From Gibbula magus (Eukaryota > Mollusca > Gastropoda > Trochida > Trochidae): 64,000 nt of DNA. Below are positions 11,901 through 23,904 of this stretch, one piece after another (the stretch's first letter is position 1; each line of letters opens with the position of its first letter). The translations under genes were made by a program, and so were the position numbers. The DNA lies in the NCBI GenBank assembly GCA_936450465.1, contig OW388291.1, positions 74,492,436 to 74,556,435 on the forward strand, given 5' to 3'. The notes beneath the pieces were generated by a model, which saw only the letters and a program-made list of their open reading frames with translations, was not told the DNA's origin and searched no databases.

Positions 11901-12991
11901 CTTAAGGCAGCCTTGTTCATCTCCAATCCCATTAATTTCATTAATAATGAAGGCATGGCTGAATTATTGAAGGTGGAAGGTCACGGAGAAGGTCAACTAA
12001 CTGTTACGTTCGATCTGATTTAAATGAGATTGTGTTAAAAACTGTGTGTATCAATCAAATAACTGAAAAAGAACAAAATGACATAACAATAAACATTTTC
12101 ATTACAATAACAAAACTGTTCCGTTATGTTTATAGTGCAAATGTTCATGTTAATCCTGAAAATTGTAATCTTATTTGCTAAACATCATTATATTTCTTTT
12201 TACAAATATACATATATTACCATGCTTTTTCTGTTTCCGTTGTCTTTTCTTCTTTCGTACGACACTAGAACAACGTTCCTCATTTTTCACACCTGAGAGA
12301 CAAATTATCATTTGGTGAGGTGAGGTGAGTGGGGTTTAACGCCGCTTACAAGAGTATTTCAAACCATGTGGTAATGTATTGAACCTGCGAGCAACGGCTG
12401 TATCGTTTGGTCATCAGTTATATTTATAAGACGTTAAAACATAATGGAAGATAGGAACTTCCAGCCGACAGGTTTTTCGTCCTTTTATGCAGTTCCAAAA
12501 GGGCTTATAAGTTAGTCTATTTAGTTGTTACAACAGTTTTGATAACAAAATCTGTGCATCATATAATATTTCGGACATCTGTTTTTTTTACCATTTATAT
12601 ACATGATTTTAACATCATCAGAGTATGTATGTGACTGTTAAGGAATAACAAACTCACCAAACTTGATGTATGTTGCCATTGTCAACGAAGTAGTATTTTT
12701 CATTTTTGGTGAAAATTGTGAAACGCATTTAAACAGAACACACACTGTTTCTTTCTTCTTAAATTTAAATGCTTTACAATTCGCATGGACGGTACATAGT
12801 CGAGCACATGATAGGGAGGACACCATTCCTTCTATCTGAGTTTGTCCCACGGGCAATTTAGGAACTATGTTACGATGGTACCGTTTACTGTGAGGCTTTA
12901 TAACATTCGTGTTTGAACGAAATGGTGTCTTTCCGTTTGAAGGATATTCAATGGCAAATATTGTCAACACAATTACTGTAAAGCTTTGCAT
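8993..12991 (-). CDS. Gene B: PAN/apple-sushi-galectin-like secreted protein, complete
   Basis: Six exons on the minus strand, in transcript order: 12991-12658, 12292-12221, 11859-11666, 10519-10425, 9797-9599 and 9106-8993 (stop 8995-8993). They sum to 1008 nt, 335 residues, and every junction keeps frame. Exon 1 has a hydrophobic signal peptide (residues 4-16) and a PAN/apple core with Cys at 62, 66, 72 and 84 (C-x3-C-x5-C-x11-C). Exon 2 is a 72-bp phase 1-1 linker rich in Lys and Arg (RKKKRQRKQKK). Exon 3 is a sushi module, C-x21-C-x6-C-x9-C-x12-C, ending MWNEF. Exons 4-6 are the galectin-like domain: VKGKPLSVNFSC, then WQCILSG, then VTWNRIPLGKYEL. The domain lacks the H-x-N-x-R and Trp sugar-binding residues. 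A possible AATAAA is at 8854-8849. It converges with gene A. It is probably exported and involved in recognition or adhesion (inference). Confidence 0.78.
9281..9640. repeat. Three-copy tandem repeat, about 125 bp, including the end of gene B exon 5
   Basis: Units start near 9281, 9406 and 9532 with GATGCCACTAAAGA. The third unit overlaps the 3' end of gene B exon 5 and its donor (gtaagt on the minus strand). The other two are copies of that exon end plus the beginning of the intron, with donors changed to gaaagt and caaagt. They therefore lie within intron 5 as dead exon fragments. Confidence 0.8.
9908..10193 (+). CDS. Open exon-like stretch inside gene B intron, opposite strand
   Basis: A 95-codon open stretch from an acceptor (gactttcag) to a donor (CTCA/gtatgt), encoding residues including MRGHGILYLNGTVTMNKN. 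It lies antisense within gene B between exons 4 and 5. No family is recognised. It may be a nested exon, a transposon scrap or chance. Confidence 0.2.
10760..10865. mobile_element. Possible hAT-like element end
   Basis: A GC-rich block ends, on the minus strand, with CAGTGGCGGATCCAG followed by a G run. This resembles the termini of widespread hAT-type MITEs as I remember them. The other end and an 8-bp target duplication were not found. Confidence 0.3.
12318..12460. repeat. Possible short interspersed repeat of a molluscan type
   Basis: Starts with a gtgaggtgaggtgag stretch followed by GGGTTTAACGCCGCTTACAA, and ends with AAGACGTTAAAACATAATGG. The GTTTAACGCCGCTT core and GACGTTAAA tail recall abundant gastropod and bivalve repeats. 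It is located in intron 1 of gene B, upstream (in transcript sense) of the linker exon. Confidence 0.35.
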
Positions 12992-14834
12992 ATTGTTTGA
13001 AATACTTCACAAGTGGAGAAGGTTCAATGTTATTTGATTTCACGGGTCTCTACTCTTGTCTTTATATTTAAATTATTTTGAAACTACTAAAGCTACTAAA
13101 TGGTTTGTTTTATCACCATTTAATTGATGCACAAAAAGATACACTATAGTGATAGAAATGAATATAGAAATTAAATATGCAAGAGTGTTAATAGATTTAA
13201 TTGTCATATATGTTGAAGGGGAGAACAAGAGAATAATTAAATGATTCATAGGACTCCTATGTATTTTAGGATGAAATACGATATGAAAATTGTAATAAAT
13301 TATCTCGTCAGAGAACGAATTATGAATTTTATCCAAATGTCCAAATAGTTCATTCTTGATATGTTATAATGTATGAAATTCACAATAACATTGTTAACGT
13401 TCTTGTCTTTGACCAAGTTAATGTTAAATATAAAATAGAGAAAGTCACTGGAACAAAAATCATATTTATCTATTTTAAAATCGTCTTATCACAGCAAGGT
13501 TTGAGGCTGATTCATTGTGACACTGGGAACGCAGTTTATGTCTGTGTCTAATGCAAATTTCATTTTTAAAAAACTGTAAAAAGCAGTGTAAACTGAACAT
13601 TTAGCTTTGGAACGACCATTAATGGAAATACTTTTAACTTTTCTAAAAGAGACTTCAACTTTTTCAATATTTTACTTCTTGAACGATATAGTTTGACACA
13701 TACAGCCGAACTCTTAATCGTTTGAACTATTTACTCTCGTCTATGTCATATCAATATAAAGAGTCAAGTGTGTCTATATGGTAAATCTATCAGCAATGAA
13801 TCACTCATGTTTCCTTTCTGTATTTTGATAGACGTTTAAATTATAAATGTTTATATCAAGATCAAGACAGGGAATGCTTCTAACACATTTATTGAACGTA
13901 GGGTTATCTGTGAACCATTACCTTTCTTTTATACTCTTAAACTACTTTTCTTTCTGGTGAAGTTTGAGATATTCATTTACATAGCGTTGTATTTTTGAAT
14001 CTTGGTATCCTTTGAACGACTGATGACATTTGTCCAATTTAACTTGTATGAATAATGCGTTTCGGTTCGGAAAATGACACCTTTTTGTTCGGGGGAAAAA
14101 TACCATAAATATTCAAAGTTTATATGTGTATGTATGATATTCACAATAGAAACGCAACGTCATTGGTGCTTGTTATAAAATTTAATGCAAAGTAAAAGAG
14201 AGAAATATTTAAATCTAAATCTATAACGTTACTTAATTACTCAAAGACGGTAATTCATAATATGTTTAACATACCTCCACCAATCTGGAAACATGATCAA
14301 CCCCTGAAAGCGCTCTCGAATTACTGTGAATGATGACGAGACAAATGGGAGACACTTATTATTGGTATTTTCGTACTTCAATATCGTGTAATAGTTCAAG
14401 TTCATTGTGTTGCAAACAGATTCTATCGAATACAAAACGACAGATTCAATCATGAGTGTTGACACCAGGTAAAATGTGATTCACGAGAAAAAGAATTGCC
14501 AGTTGGTTAAATAAGAGAAGACTCGACACATATGTTCGGAAATGACATAGTACACCCTTTTAATAATGCTTGGTTATAATTGTAATTTCCCTGAGATAGA
14601 TTTTTACAAGAATTGGTAAGACCTATTGATCTGTAAACCGGATAGATTATATTGTTTAAGTGCAACTGTCTGAGGTTGGAACAAATGCTGCAGGCATCTA
14701 AATAGCTGACAATTAGACACATTAGATTATATATTTGGATATTTGGATATTACTGACAACTAACATCATCCCAGCATGTGTGTGCTGTCCAGCGATAACA
14801 TCGGCTAATCTCACCTCATTTACACCAATTCATC
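12992..14834. other. Upstream region of gene B, no gene seen
   Basis: AT-rich sequence beyond the start of minus-strand gene B, so its promoter should lie in the first few hundred bases. Short open frames at 13073-13336, 14241-14465 and 14507-14722 show no domains or splice context. No repeat is recognised up to the transposon end at 14840. Confidence 0.5.
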
Positions 14835-14889
14835 ATACACAGTCAGGGACGTCACGGCTTTCCGTCTCGTTACAAAGAGACGGTATGCC

Positions 14890-15397
14890 GTCTAAAAATT
14901 TTCATGAAATTATTGTCTTATGACGATGGCATGCCGTCTATAAAACGTATTCGACGGTATCCCGTCTTAATGATTCAGGGAGAGTTCATTGTGTCAAAAT
15001 ACTAAATTAAGACGGCATGCCAGCTTCATATTTCACAAGACGGCATGCTGTCTCATATTTTAAAATATAGCAAAGTGACCGTCTTGAGCTTGCGTGGCTT
15101 CTACCGACTGAGATCGGGGTGTGCCAGTTAGAACCCTGCGCACGTCTAAAAATTATCATGAAATTATTGTCTTATGACGATGGCATGCCGTCTATAAAAC
15201 GTATTCGACGGTATCCCGTCTTAATGATTCAGGGAGAGTTCATTGTGTCAAAATACTAAATTAAGACGGCATGCCAGCTTCATATTTCACAAGACGGCAT
15301 GCTGTCTCATATTTTAAAATATAGCAAAGTGACTGTCTTGAGCTTGCGTGGCTTCTACCGACTGAGATCGGGGTGTGCCAGTTAGAACCCTGCGCAC
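14890..15397. repeat. Tandem duplication of a 254-bp unit
   Basis: Bases 14890-15143 and 15144-15397 are nearly identical; I see only a couple of substitutions. Each unit carries four or five GACGG.ATGCCGTC-like palindromes. The low divergence suggests a recent duplication within the left end of the transposon. Confidence 0.85.
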
Positions 15398-18007
15398 GTG
15401 AATCATAAGGCCGAGATGTTCATGTTTCACGTGCTCGATGGTTCATCTGACTTGAACCATAGCTCAACACTACATCAAACCACAAACAGAATTGACAAAA
15501 GTATAGTTTTAATTTCAGTTTTCGTTTGTTTAACATAATAGGGTAAAATAAACCTGTCCTTGTTATGAACTAATGAACTAATCGTGATGCAGGTCGAACA
15601 CGTGGAAATGTACATGTTGGTACTGTCAATGTCAATATCGTCAGCTTAAATAAAAATACAACATATTGTAAAAATTTGGCAATTCCGTTTTAAGTCACTG
15701 CAGCACAATTGTTTTCCATATAATTGTTTTTCTCAATTGTGTCGTTTATTTATCTATTAAAGTTTATGCAATATATTACGTTTAGAGGGTAACACATCTC
15801 ATTACCCGACCCAAGCCGCGCCGTAACAGTAGAAAATGGTTATCCGTATTGATTTATAATGGTGGGATATGTTTGCTTGGTCTCATGCAATTTGGAGAGG
15901 TTAGACAGCAAGATGACAATGCCATCATGCCATAATTTAAAATCCACTCTGAGCGTTTAAGAGCCATCGAGTATTTTAGTGTTTTAAATACAACATTATG
16001 TTTTGGAAAACATACTTATGACATCAATCACTAGAGACAACTACAAAACATATGATAAATACTTTTCATATCACTATCCGATGAAAGTAGGCCTTAGATT
16101 AAAACGCGTCAATAGAATTTACGGTCATATTAACAGCCTTTCCTTTTCTGCATAAAAAACTACCACAGAGTAACAAGGATTTCCTAGGCGAGTTGGCTTA
16201 TCAATTTCACGAAGATGGTTTTTTCCAACTGTTTTCGTCCCTTCTCACACATTACTGAATGTGACAATTGTTATATTATCATGTTTCAAAATACCCTGTG
16301 AATATACTAATTATTGACTTTTTACCTGTTAAATGGTACTTTATTGTGATTATACCAGCAAACTATGACAGATATAGTATGTATATATTCTCATTGATTA
16401 TACAATTCAAGCAACGTACCTTGTTTGGTAATACATTTATTTTAATATCTGTAGAAACTTCATAATTGAAAGAAATGCATGGTAAATAAATAAATAAACG
16501 CCAAAAACTGCATTTTTATATTTTGTGGAGTAATCATAAATGGTCTCTTTTATTTGTTTGTTTACATTGTGGGAGTAAACCATAATGTTTTGCGCTTAAT
16601 AAATAATACACATGATCTATATGTAGACTTGAAAAACATCTTTATTATTTAAGTGCGAATTCTCTGCGTATTTTTGGTCGAAAAACTAAAACTGCGAAAA
16701 ATATATATATATGCGAGTATATATTTCAATACCATTGGTTTTTAGAAATGTCTATTAACATAATCAATGGCTTTTACAGAAATAGCTAAATCAGTCTGAA
16801 CGCTTGAACTACTTTCGAATGTTTAGTGTGAACACCTTAAAATGGCCGCTGAGGGAAACATTCGTTTTAAGATTATTTTATTGTTTCAAGGGTATTATTT
16901 CGCCATTGGTAACACTAATGTTTCTTTTCGTGAGAGCAATGTATTTTAGTAAGAACGGCGTGCTACAGTTCATTTAAAGTTACACAAATAAAACTACTAT
17001 GCAAACTTATAACCGTTGTGATGAAATAAAATCTAATACTCTTTTCAATTGCTTAGAAATGTCCTTCTCATGTCATCTGGTTGCAGTGTTAGTTCACTCG
17101 CCCAGAAACCATCAGATTGCCGGTTGCCCCGAACGTATTTGTGATCAGTGTGAAAGTGCCAATTCATCTGCCATCTTATAAAAAAAATTGATGTCAAATG
17201 AGGAACATTGTAACAGTATTAAAATTTTACATCGAAATATTAACATTTTTGTCTGTGGAAATCGAGTTATTACACAACAACAATGATCTTTCTGAGTTTA
17301 AATTATGTTGTTTCAAAATAGCCTACATCATTAGCGTTTTGATAGTCAATATCAACAGTGTTAGAGATGTTTTCATATGTGTAGACACGAATAACATTCA
17401 CCTTTGATCATTGATGATTTTTTGTAATGAATGCCTTCAGTGGTATAGATAATTAACATATATAATTAAAGACATTAACCCACTCTCGAGGATGTCGTTC
17501 AACACTCGTGCCATTAAAATTATTTTCCCTTACTTTTGCTCGGAAAAAGATGTAAAAACATTATGACATCCCCGCTTGAATATGAATCTCTATATATTCG
17601 ATTGTGGAGAACTTAGCTCTATAACTGATCAGACCTTAAATACAAAATAATATGAGGTTGAAAACTTACATTTTTCAAATCGACAATTTATAACCCATCG
17701 CCGGCCATATTTGCCAAGACGACTGTACCCTCATTTGGGGGGCAACACCATATCTACAACTTATAATCCCCATATGCCAAGCTGTCGACGAAGAAGACGA
17801 CTTATGATGATTGTTTTACCTGTGGTCCTTAATTGGGGTCACAGAATCAACAAATCTACAATTTATAATTCCAATAGCCAAAGAGTCTAAACACAATATT
17901 TCAGATTTCGAGAGTCAGTGTTTCTTAAGAAGTCAAAAAACTTAAAGCTAAAAGACGGAAGGATGGACGACCGCTGAAAACCATGCAATGTCACCGGCCT
18001 TTCTTTC

Positions 18008-18250
18008 GACGGCATGCCGTCTTTATAAGACAATATATATTAGACGGCATGCCGTCTTTAAAAGACAATGCGTTTTAGACGGCATGCCGTCTTTGTAAGA
18101 CAATACTTTTCAGACAGCATGCCATCTTTTATATTTAAATTTCAAATAATGATGTCTCCCTTCTGACAATAAAGATGGCATGCCGTCCAAATTATTTAAA
18201 GATGGTATGCCCTCCTAAAGTATGTTTTTATTAGACGGCATGCCGTCTGA
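18008..18250. repeat. Right subterminal palindrome array
   Basis: AGACGGCATGCCGTCT or one- to three-base variants occur at 18008, 18042, 18077, about 18111, 18174, about 18202 and 18234, with another at 18614. The first three are spaced 34-35 bp apart with the same TAAGACAAT-like spacer, so the array grew by tandem duplication. Confidence 0.85.
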
Positions 18251-19265
18251 TATCACAACATATGCCAAAATATCCCCGTTTACTAAAAGAAATGATTCTC
18301 TTGATAAAAGAAATTATATATGTCATGTTTGTGCATATCCGTATGCTATAATATCTTATCTTTGAGTATGCACTCTTTGAGTTAAATCCTTGGCACATAT
18401 ATTAAGATATTTCGATAAAATCACTACCACTCCTCACTCTGCTTTTCAATGTTTTTGTCATTTTCTCTGGTCTGAAATAGATTACCTATCTTTTTGTAGT
18501 TCAGATCGTCAGAGGGAAGGGGGCATTTATTGTTTCCAAAATATTAAGCTTTGTCTGATCCTGTGTTTTCTATATGCTTGAATGAATGGTTAAGCTATCT
18601 TATAGTGTTTAATAAGACGGCATGCCGTCGAAAATCAAGGACGGAAAGTCTACGTGTCCCTGACTGATACATGACATAAGGAAGTGTCTAGGGTCATCAG
18701 CAAATCGCCAACAAAAACTGGCAACGTGGAGTCTGAAGACTACTCTGAACACTGTGATCGAATTGATCACTCATGTTATTAACACATCTCCCTGCTGTGC
18801 TACTGTACCAAAATAACATTTATTCTTGAAGATAGTCCTTCCTGATGCCAGTTAGAATATTGTGTCATAAAATCCTTCTTCTATTAGACATAACAGACTT
18901 CGTCCGAATCCAGTCTCACTGATTTGAAAGACTGGATTGACGTTAATTCTTAGAAATTGAATGCTGAAAAACGAAGGTGTTGCTACTTTGATCGCTACAG
19001 CAACTCAAGAAGACGCATTACAATCTCCGACATCTCTATCGTTCCAGTTAAAGGATTCTAAAACCCATTTCAATGTTATTTATATTTAATATACCATCAT
19101 ATCACTTCTATGATCAACTCACAAACGTCAAAATGACACTTCCGGAAGATTTGGACGTAGATTTGACAAACTGACAACTGAACAACTTCGGTGCCGATAT
19201 GCAAAACGATTCGGTAATTTCCGTCCACATTCGTGGCGTGACGTAATAGTGGTCCGCCATTCAAA

Positions 19266-22200
19266 ATGCCCTTCTGTTCAGCCTACGGCTGTAATAGTGG
19301 AAGTTGGAAACAAACGGGCGTCCACTTTTTTCATTTCCCTGCTGCCAAAGAAACAAGATAGAATTGGACACGTTATTGCAGGAGAGTTGATTTCAAACCT
19401 ACTAGCAACAATTCCTTATGGCATAGGCACTTTTCATTCGTATGTTTTGATCGGCATCACATCCAACTTTCGAGCTGGGGTTATGACAACCCGAGGCCAA
19501 GATTAAAGATCGGCGCCTGTCCCGACATCCCTCTGGAATTTCCACAGACGTACATGTTAATTAACCGTTGCAAGAATAATTTTCATAATTAAATAGTATG
19601 TAAAATGGTAATCAAATATATTCCAAACGATTGGAAATCACTTCAGCTGCATACACATAATTTCCGTGTTAGTTTCTGTTGAATGTCAAGACAATTGTCC
19701 ATGTTGTCAAACATCCATATATGGACATTTTGCCAAATATTGAGACTTATTATTGACAAATAACAACATTAGAACCCCTGAGCCACACGTGGTTTCAAAG
19801 TGAACGAAATCTTCTGTTTGCTGCAAACATCCTCCTAACTGGTTGTAGTCCAGCTCAAATTATAAGGCTCTTCAGTAACCTTAAGGTTCCGTTCATTTCA
19901 AGGACAACGTTTGACAAACTTCAGAGCTGCTAGACTACCAGTCTTCTATTCTGCGGCAAATAGGCAACACTCCATTAGTCCTCGATGGAGATGTTCGATG
20001 CGATTCTCCAGGCTACTCCGCCAAGTACGGGTCCTACACAATGATGGATCTCGATATCGTTCTCATCCTTGACACTTAGTTTGTTCAGGCAAGTGAAGAT
20101 CCATAAACTGCAAAGTAAAAGAACAGTTCAGAATAAGGTAATTGCCAGGATTAATAAAGAGCAGTGAAGAAGACAAAGAATCAAACAGTAAAGTAAAAAA
20201 GTAAAGTTTTAGAACTTTTTGCTCAAATTAATTCAAACTCCTTATAAGATAAATTTACATCTATAACAAAACTAATTTTGTTAATCTCGACTAATTTATG
20301 TTACATAGCAACGAAGTCTTCAAACCATATGGAATTGGAAGGGATGCAACTATCTATCACACATCTTAAAGATACTGGATGCAACATCAAAGCTTTAGTC
20401 ACTAATCGACATGTTAGCATCAAGAAGATTATGAGAGAAAAGGCACACATCAAGCATTACTTCGATGTTTGGCATGTGGCAAAAGCACACCGTAGAAACG
20501 TGTACGCCTGGAAATTGTTACTCAACGGAAGTGAACGAATTTCTCTACGAGAGTCAAGTTTGTTTTTGTGCATTTAGTGTAGGAATTTGTTTGATAAATC
20601 GGTTTTCAGGTACTTATGACAAAAGATATTTTAGGCTATAAAATAGTAGACATTAGTAAACACAAAGTTGTTTTTAGAAATGAGAAGCTGAGCAGAACTA
20701 GCTTAAAAGAGACAGTTTTATGTGAGGCTGCATGCCGAAAAATATATTTGCACACAGACGCGGTCGATATATTGTTTTCAAACAAATATACGATTTTTGT
20801 CCAAAAAGGCTGATACATATTTGTCAAAACTAGAAAATTTTGTCAAAATCCAAAGAATATTGACTGAGATATTTACATTCAATGACTGCTGGTATAATAT
20901 TGTGGTGAACGCGTTCCTAAAGAAAACACCAAGTGGCTGTAATTCGTTCACCACCCCCGTTAGTAACTCGTTCACTTTGTTTGACACCACGTGTGGTTCA
21001 GTGCTTCTAATTTTGTTATTTGTCCATATATGGATGTTTCACAACATGGTAAAAAAATATATGAGTATTTTTATAATGGATTTTCTGAAAGCAAGGTAAT
21101 ATCAAACACACGAAAGTTCCACATGCGAAATTCGGCTCCTAGATTGTGATGTAACAGTCGACTGAGGGCACATAATGACATTATCTTTCGTCTACGGATT
21201 CACCGCTGTCTACCATTTTACAGCCTGAAACATTTTTCTCATAAATACATGTACCTCAAAACCGATTTATCCAACAAAATCTTATACCAAATTCACATTT
21301 GTAAACTGACCTCTCGCAGAGTAACAATTTTCAGGCGTACACGTTCCTACGGTGTGAAAAGGTAACACAAACACATACTTCTTGCATACCCTAAAATAGA
21401 GCCAAGGATTCTATAGTTGATCAGGTTTTTAAAAATATTTTATCATAATAAAATTAAATAATACAAGGAAAACAACGGAAATTTTCACACATAAACAATT
21501 ATAGTTAGATTTTCAGGAAAAATATATCATTACATATTTGATAACTTAATTGAAACAATTTGCTTACTGTTAGATTGATATGAGACTTAATAAATTCCTT
21601 TAAAATATACCTGGCAATTGATAGGTCCAGGACCTATCGAATTTCTATTAATTCTCTTTATTTCAGGCGTACAGAAGAAACTGGAGGCTACCTCAAAAAG
21701 GAAGTCAAGTGCTAAGACCATCAATAAGATCAATCAGCAACCACATGAACTGGGTAGTCTCTAGAGGTAATCCAGCAATCATGCTTGATCAGTGGATGTC
21801 AATATCAAACCATGTCGCCATCCGCATCCCCTCCACTCCAGGCTTTCCCCAAGTGAGCATGGGGAGATCGAATGCGAGAGGCATTGGATAAAGAAAGGTA
21901 CTAACAGTCTAACACATTGTAGGACCCGAAAAGGCTAATTAGCTAATATAACCTTCATCTAATATGAATTTAACATAGCTTTGAAATTTAGACAACTAAA
22001 ACAGGCAATACCCTTACCTTTTCAGACAGCAGGGCACACCCAACTACTCCGAGAAGTGATAGGGAGCAGCTACCTGGTGAAAGACATCCCAAAACTGTTA
22101 CCGCAGCATCAGAAACAGTGTTTTGAACCACTTCGCCCCAAAGAGTCATCACTACCTCTTCCCTGCCATGGAGACAAGTTAAAACTGCGATGTTTTTTCC

Positions 22201-23015
22201 CTCAGTAATATGATTGACACTGAAACATTAATGGATGAAATAATTAAATGAAACCAGAAATTCAGCCCTAGATATCACATTATTTGTATTACCATTAGAA
22301 ATCAAAATGGTTCTATATATTTATAGCGTTAATTAAAATTCACTACATACAATTTCAGACTGCTCATTGCCACTTTCCACTTCAATGAAAATTGCAACAA
22401 GGAGCAATCAGAAACTGCAACAGGGGAGATGGTCTCTGTGTTACCCAAGAGCCAAGAAGGGCGAAATTGCAGTGGTCAAGCCAGTAAACAATGCACCCAC
22501 CTTTGGTAAGACTCACCATGTTCCGATTATGGCTGTGATTATAGCTCTAAAAGTCCAGCTGGAAAACAAACTGATATCCACATTTTTCATTTCCCTTCTG
22601 CCAAGGAAACAAGAAAGAATTAGACTCAGTAGATACCTACTGAAAACAATTGTATAAATTTGTTACACAAGTGTAGTTAAGGCTGCATGACACTTTAGTT
22701 GGTGGTCAAATGGATTTTGGGGTTTGGCAAATAGTAATAATAAGTTCAAAAGGATATAATCTCTTAAAAATATTATCGCAATTACAATTAATTAAGGTTT
22801 AATAAATTTGATTTCTCTTTTCCACTCTAGACTATGTTAAAGTTCTCCTGGCTGCAGTTATTGAACACAGATTGGAAAAGCCCAGCTACAAGAAGGCCAT
22901 GCCAGTGTACCACAAGCTGCGGGAACAGGCTCCACCAGGCAGCACCAGCAAATACACCAAGCATGACAAAGAAATGCTTATAACAGAATTGTCCTCAATA
23001 TACCAAAAATCATGA
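19266..23015 (+). pseudogene. Broken THAP-domain transposase with introns
   Basis: An N-terminal THAP zinc-finger start, MPFCSAYGCN then FFHFPAAKETR, is at 19266-19358 and ends in a stop. Downstream fragments match, from memory, a THAP-linked DDE transposase family of marine animals: SERNLLFAANILLTG (near 19.8 kb), VLDGDVRCDSPGYSAKYGSY (near 20.0 kb), SNHMELEGMQLS and DVWHVAK (20.3-20.5 kb), GVQKKLEATSKRK (21.67 kb), HFAPKSHHYLF (22.1 kb), IATFHFNEN (22.36 kb) and YVKVLLAAVIEHRL to a stop at 23013-23015. Joints such as DVWHVAK/GVQKKL fall on GT/AG sites, so the ancestor had introns. There are many stops and frame breaks. A second THAP start (PCSDYGC, HIFHFPSAKETR) at 22516-22620 lies in the last intron. 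Kolobok-like affinity is possible because of the THAP domain, but unproven. Confidence 0.7.
20486..21356. mobile_element. 871-bp element nested in the THAP transposase
   Basis: The termini are inverted repeats beginning CACACCGTAG.AACGTGTA and continuing, with gaps, for over 100 bp. AAAAG at 20481-20485 and 21357-21361 is a 5-bp target duplication. Removing the insert places the DVWHVAK codons directly beside a splice donor. Short frames inside (for example 20722-21099) are AT-rich and without domains, so it is non-autonomous. Part of its right half is an inverted copy of the host transposase region near 19.70-19.81 kb. Confidence 0.75.
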
Positions 23016-23162
23016 ATTGCTCAAGGTCAAAGGTATTTACAATATTAGGTATGGCAAAATTACATGTATTTGGGAGCAAAAGAAAGAAGGGAAGAGACTT
23101 TTAAAGAATCAACATTGCTCTAAAGAAAAGTTAAAGTTAATAGACCTGAATCGACTTTTCAT

Positions 23163-23490
23163 GTGTTTTTTTAGCTCATCAGGCCCAAATAAGGGCCTCA
23201 TAGGCCATGACATAAACTCCTATTTTCATCTTTTGTCCAGAACAAAACCCTGTGGCCAAAAATAAGGACCTCACAGACCATGACCTAATAACATATTTTC
23301 GTATTATTCTCCTTAAAGAAAATACTTAAAAGGCTGTAATAGTGTGTGCAGACTCTTTAGCCAATGGAGATTCTAAATTGTAGATTTAGTGACCTGTTGC
23401 CCCAAATAAGGGCTTCACGGGCCATGACCTAAAATATATATTTCAGTCTAAAACATTAAACAATATAAACCCTGATGAGCTACAAATTGC
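23163..23490 (-). repeat. Diverged inverted copy of the 145-bp-unit repeat family
   Basis: Begins with AGCTCATCAGGCC, the complement of the 3' end seen at 35350-35375, and includes TGCAGACTCTTTAGCCAATG and ATTCTAAATTGTAGATTTAG, complements of the tandem unit. Two partial units with GGGCC/CATGACCTA segments are visible. Confidence 0.65.
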
Positions 23491-23904
23491 AACATTTTCA
23501 TTTGGGAGAAATTATTTGTAGCTGTTGTTAAACAAACATTTTGAAGATTACATAAACAACTTAGTATTGTGTGTTCACCTTACTAAGAAATGTCTGTTTA
23601 TTGGGTAATAAAAGTTGTCTCCCCTTGAATGAGTTCCATTCCAATGTCAAGGAGGTCAAACTTGAACAAAATGTCATCAGAAGACAATGACATATCTGAT
23701 ATTCAGTTTTCACTGAATATATCAGTTTGAGCCAATTGCTGCCAATACACAATCTGCTGCTGATACTGATAGTCATAGTAACACTGACTCCATATAGTAG
23801 TAGAAGTGAGGATGGTGAAGAATCTGGGAGAGGAGAAAATACCAAATGGTAGGCATATTATCCCTAGTACTGAATTAACGTTAATTGTGCATTTGCAAAA
23901 AATA

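Larger units (their letters stand above)
14840..18666. mobile_element. 3.8-kb DNA transposon with palindrome arrays, non-autonomous
   Basis: Termini are perfect 11-bp inverted repeats, CAGTCAGGGAC at 14840-14850 and its complement at 18656-18666, with weaker similarity further in (CTTTCCGTC on both sides). Direct copies of ATACA at 14835-14839 and 18667-18671 are a 5-bp target-site duplication. Both subterminal zones carry a 16-bp palindrome, AGACGGCATGCCGTCT and variants, about 5 to 8 copies on each side, probably transposase-binding sites (inference). The interior has only short open frames (no more than 65 codons) and no transposase, so it needs help in trans. It also holds a diverged copy of the 145-bp repeat (about 17680-17990). 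I cannot assign it to a superfamily from the 5-bp duplication and this terminus. Confidence 0.82.

Noticed and set aside
18008..18250. CRISPR-like array (regular repeats with spacers)
   Set aside because: The repeats are palindromes inside a eukaryotic transposon, spacers are near-identical, and there are no cas genes.
20278..20577. 99-codon frame as an independent gene
   Set aside because: Its first part is the transposase motif block (SNHMEL, DVWHVAK); the rest runs into the nested 871-bp element.
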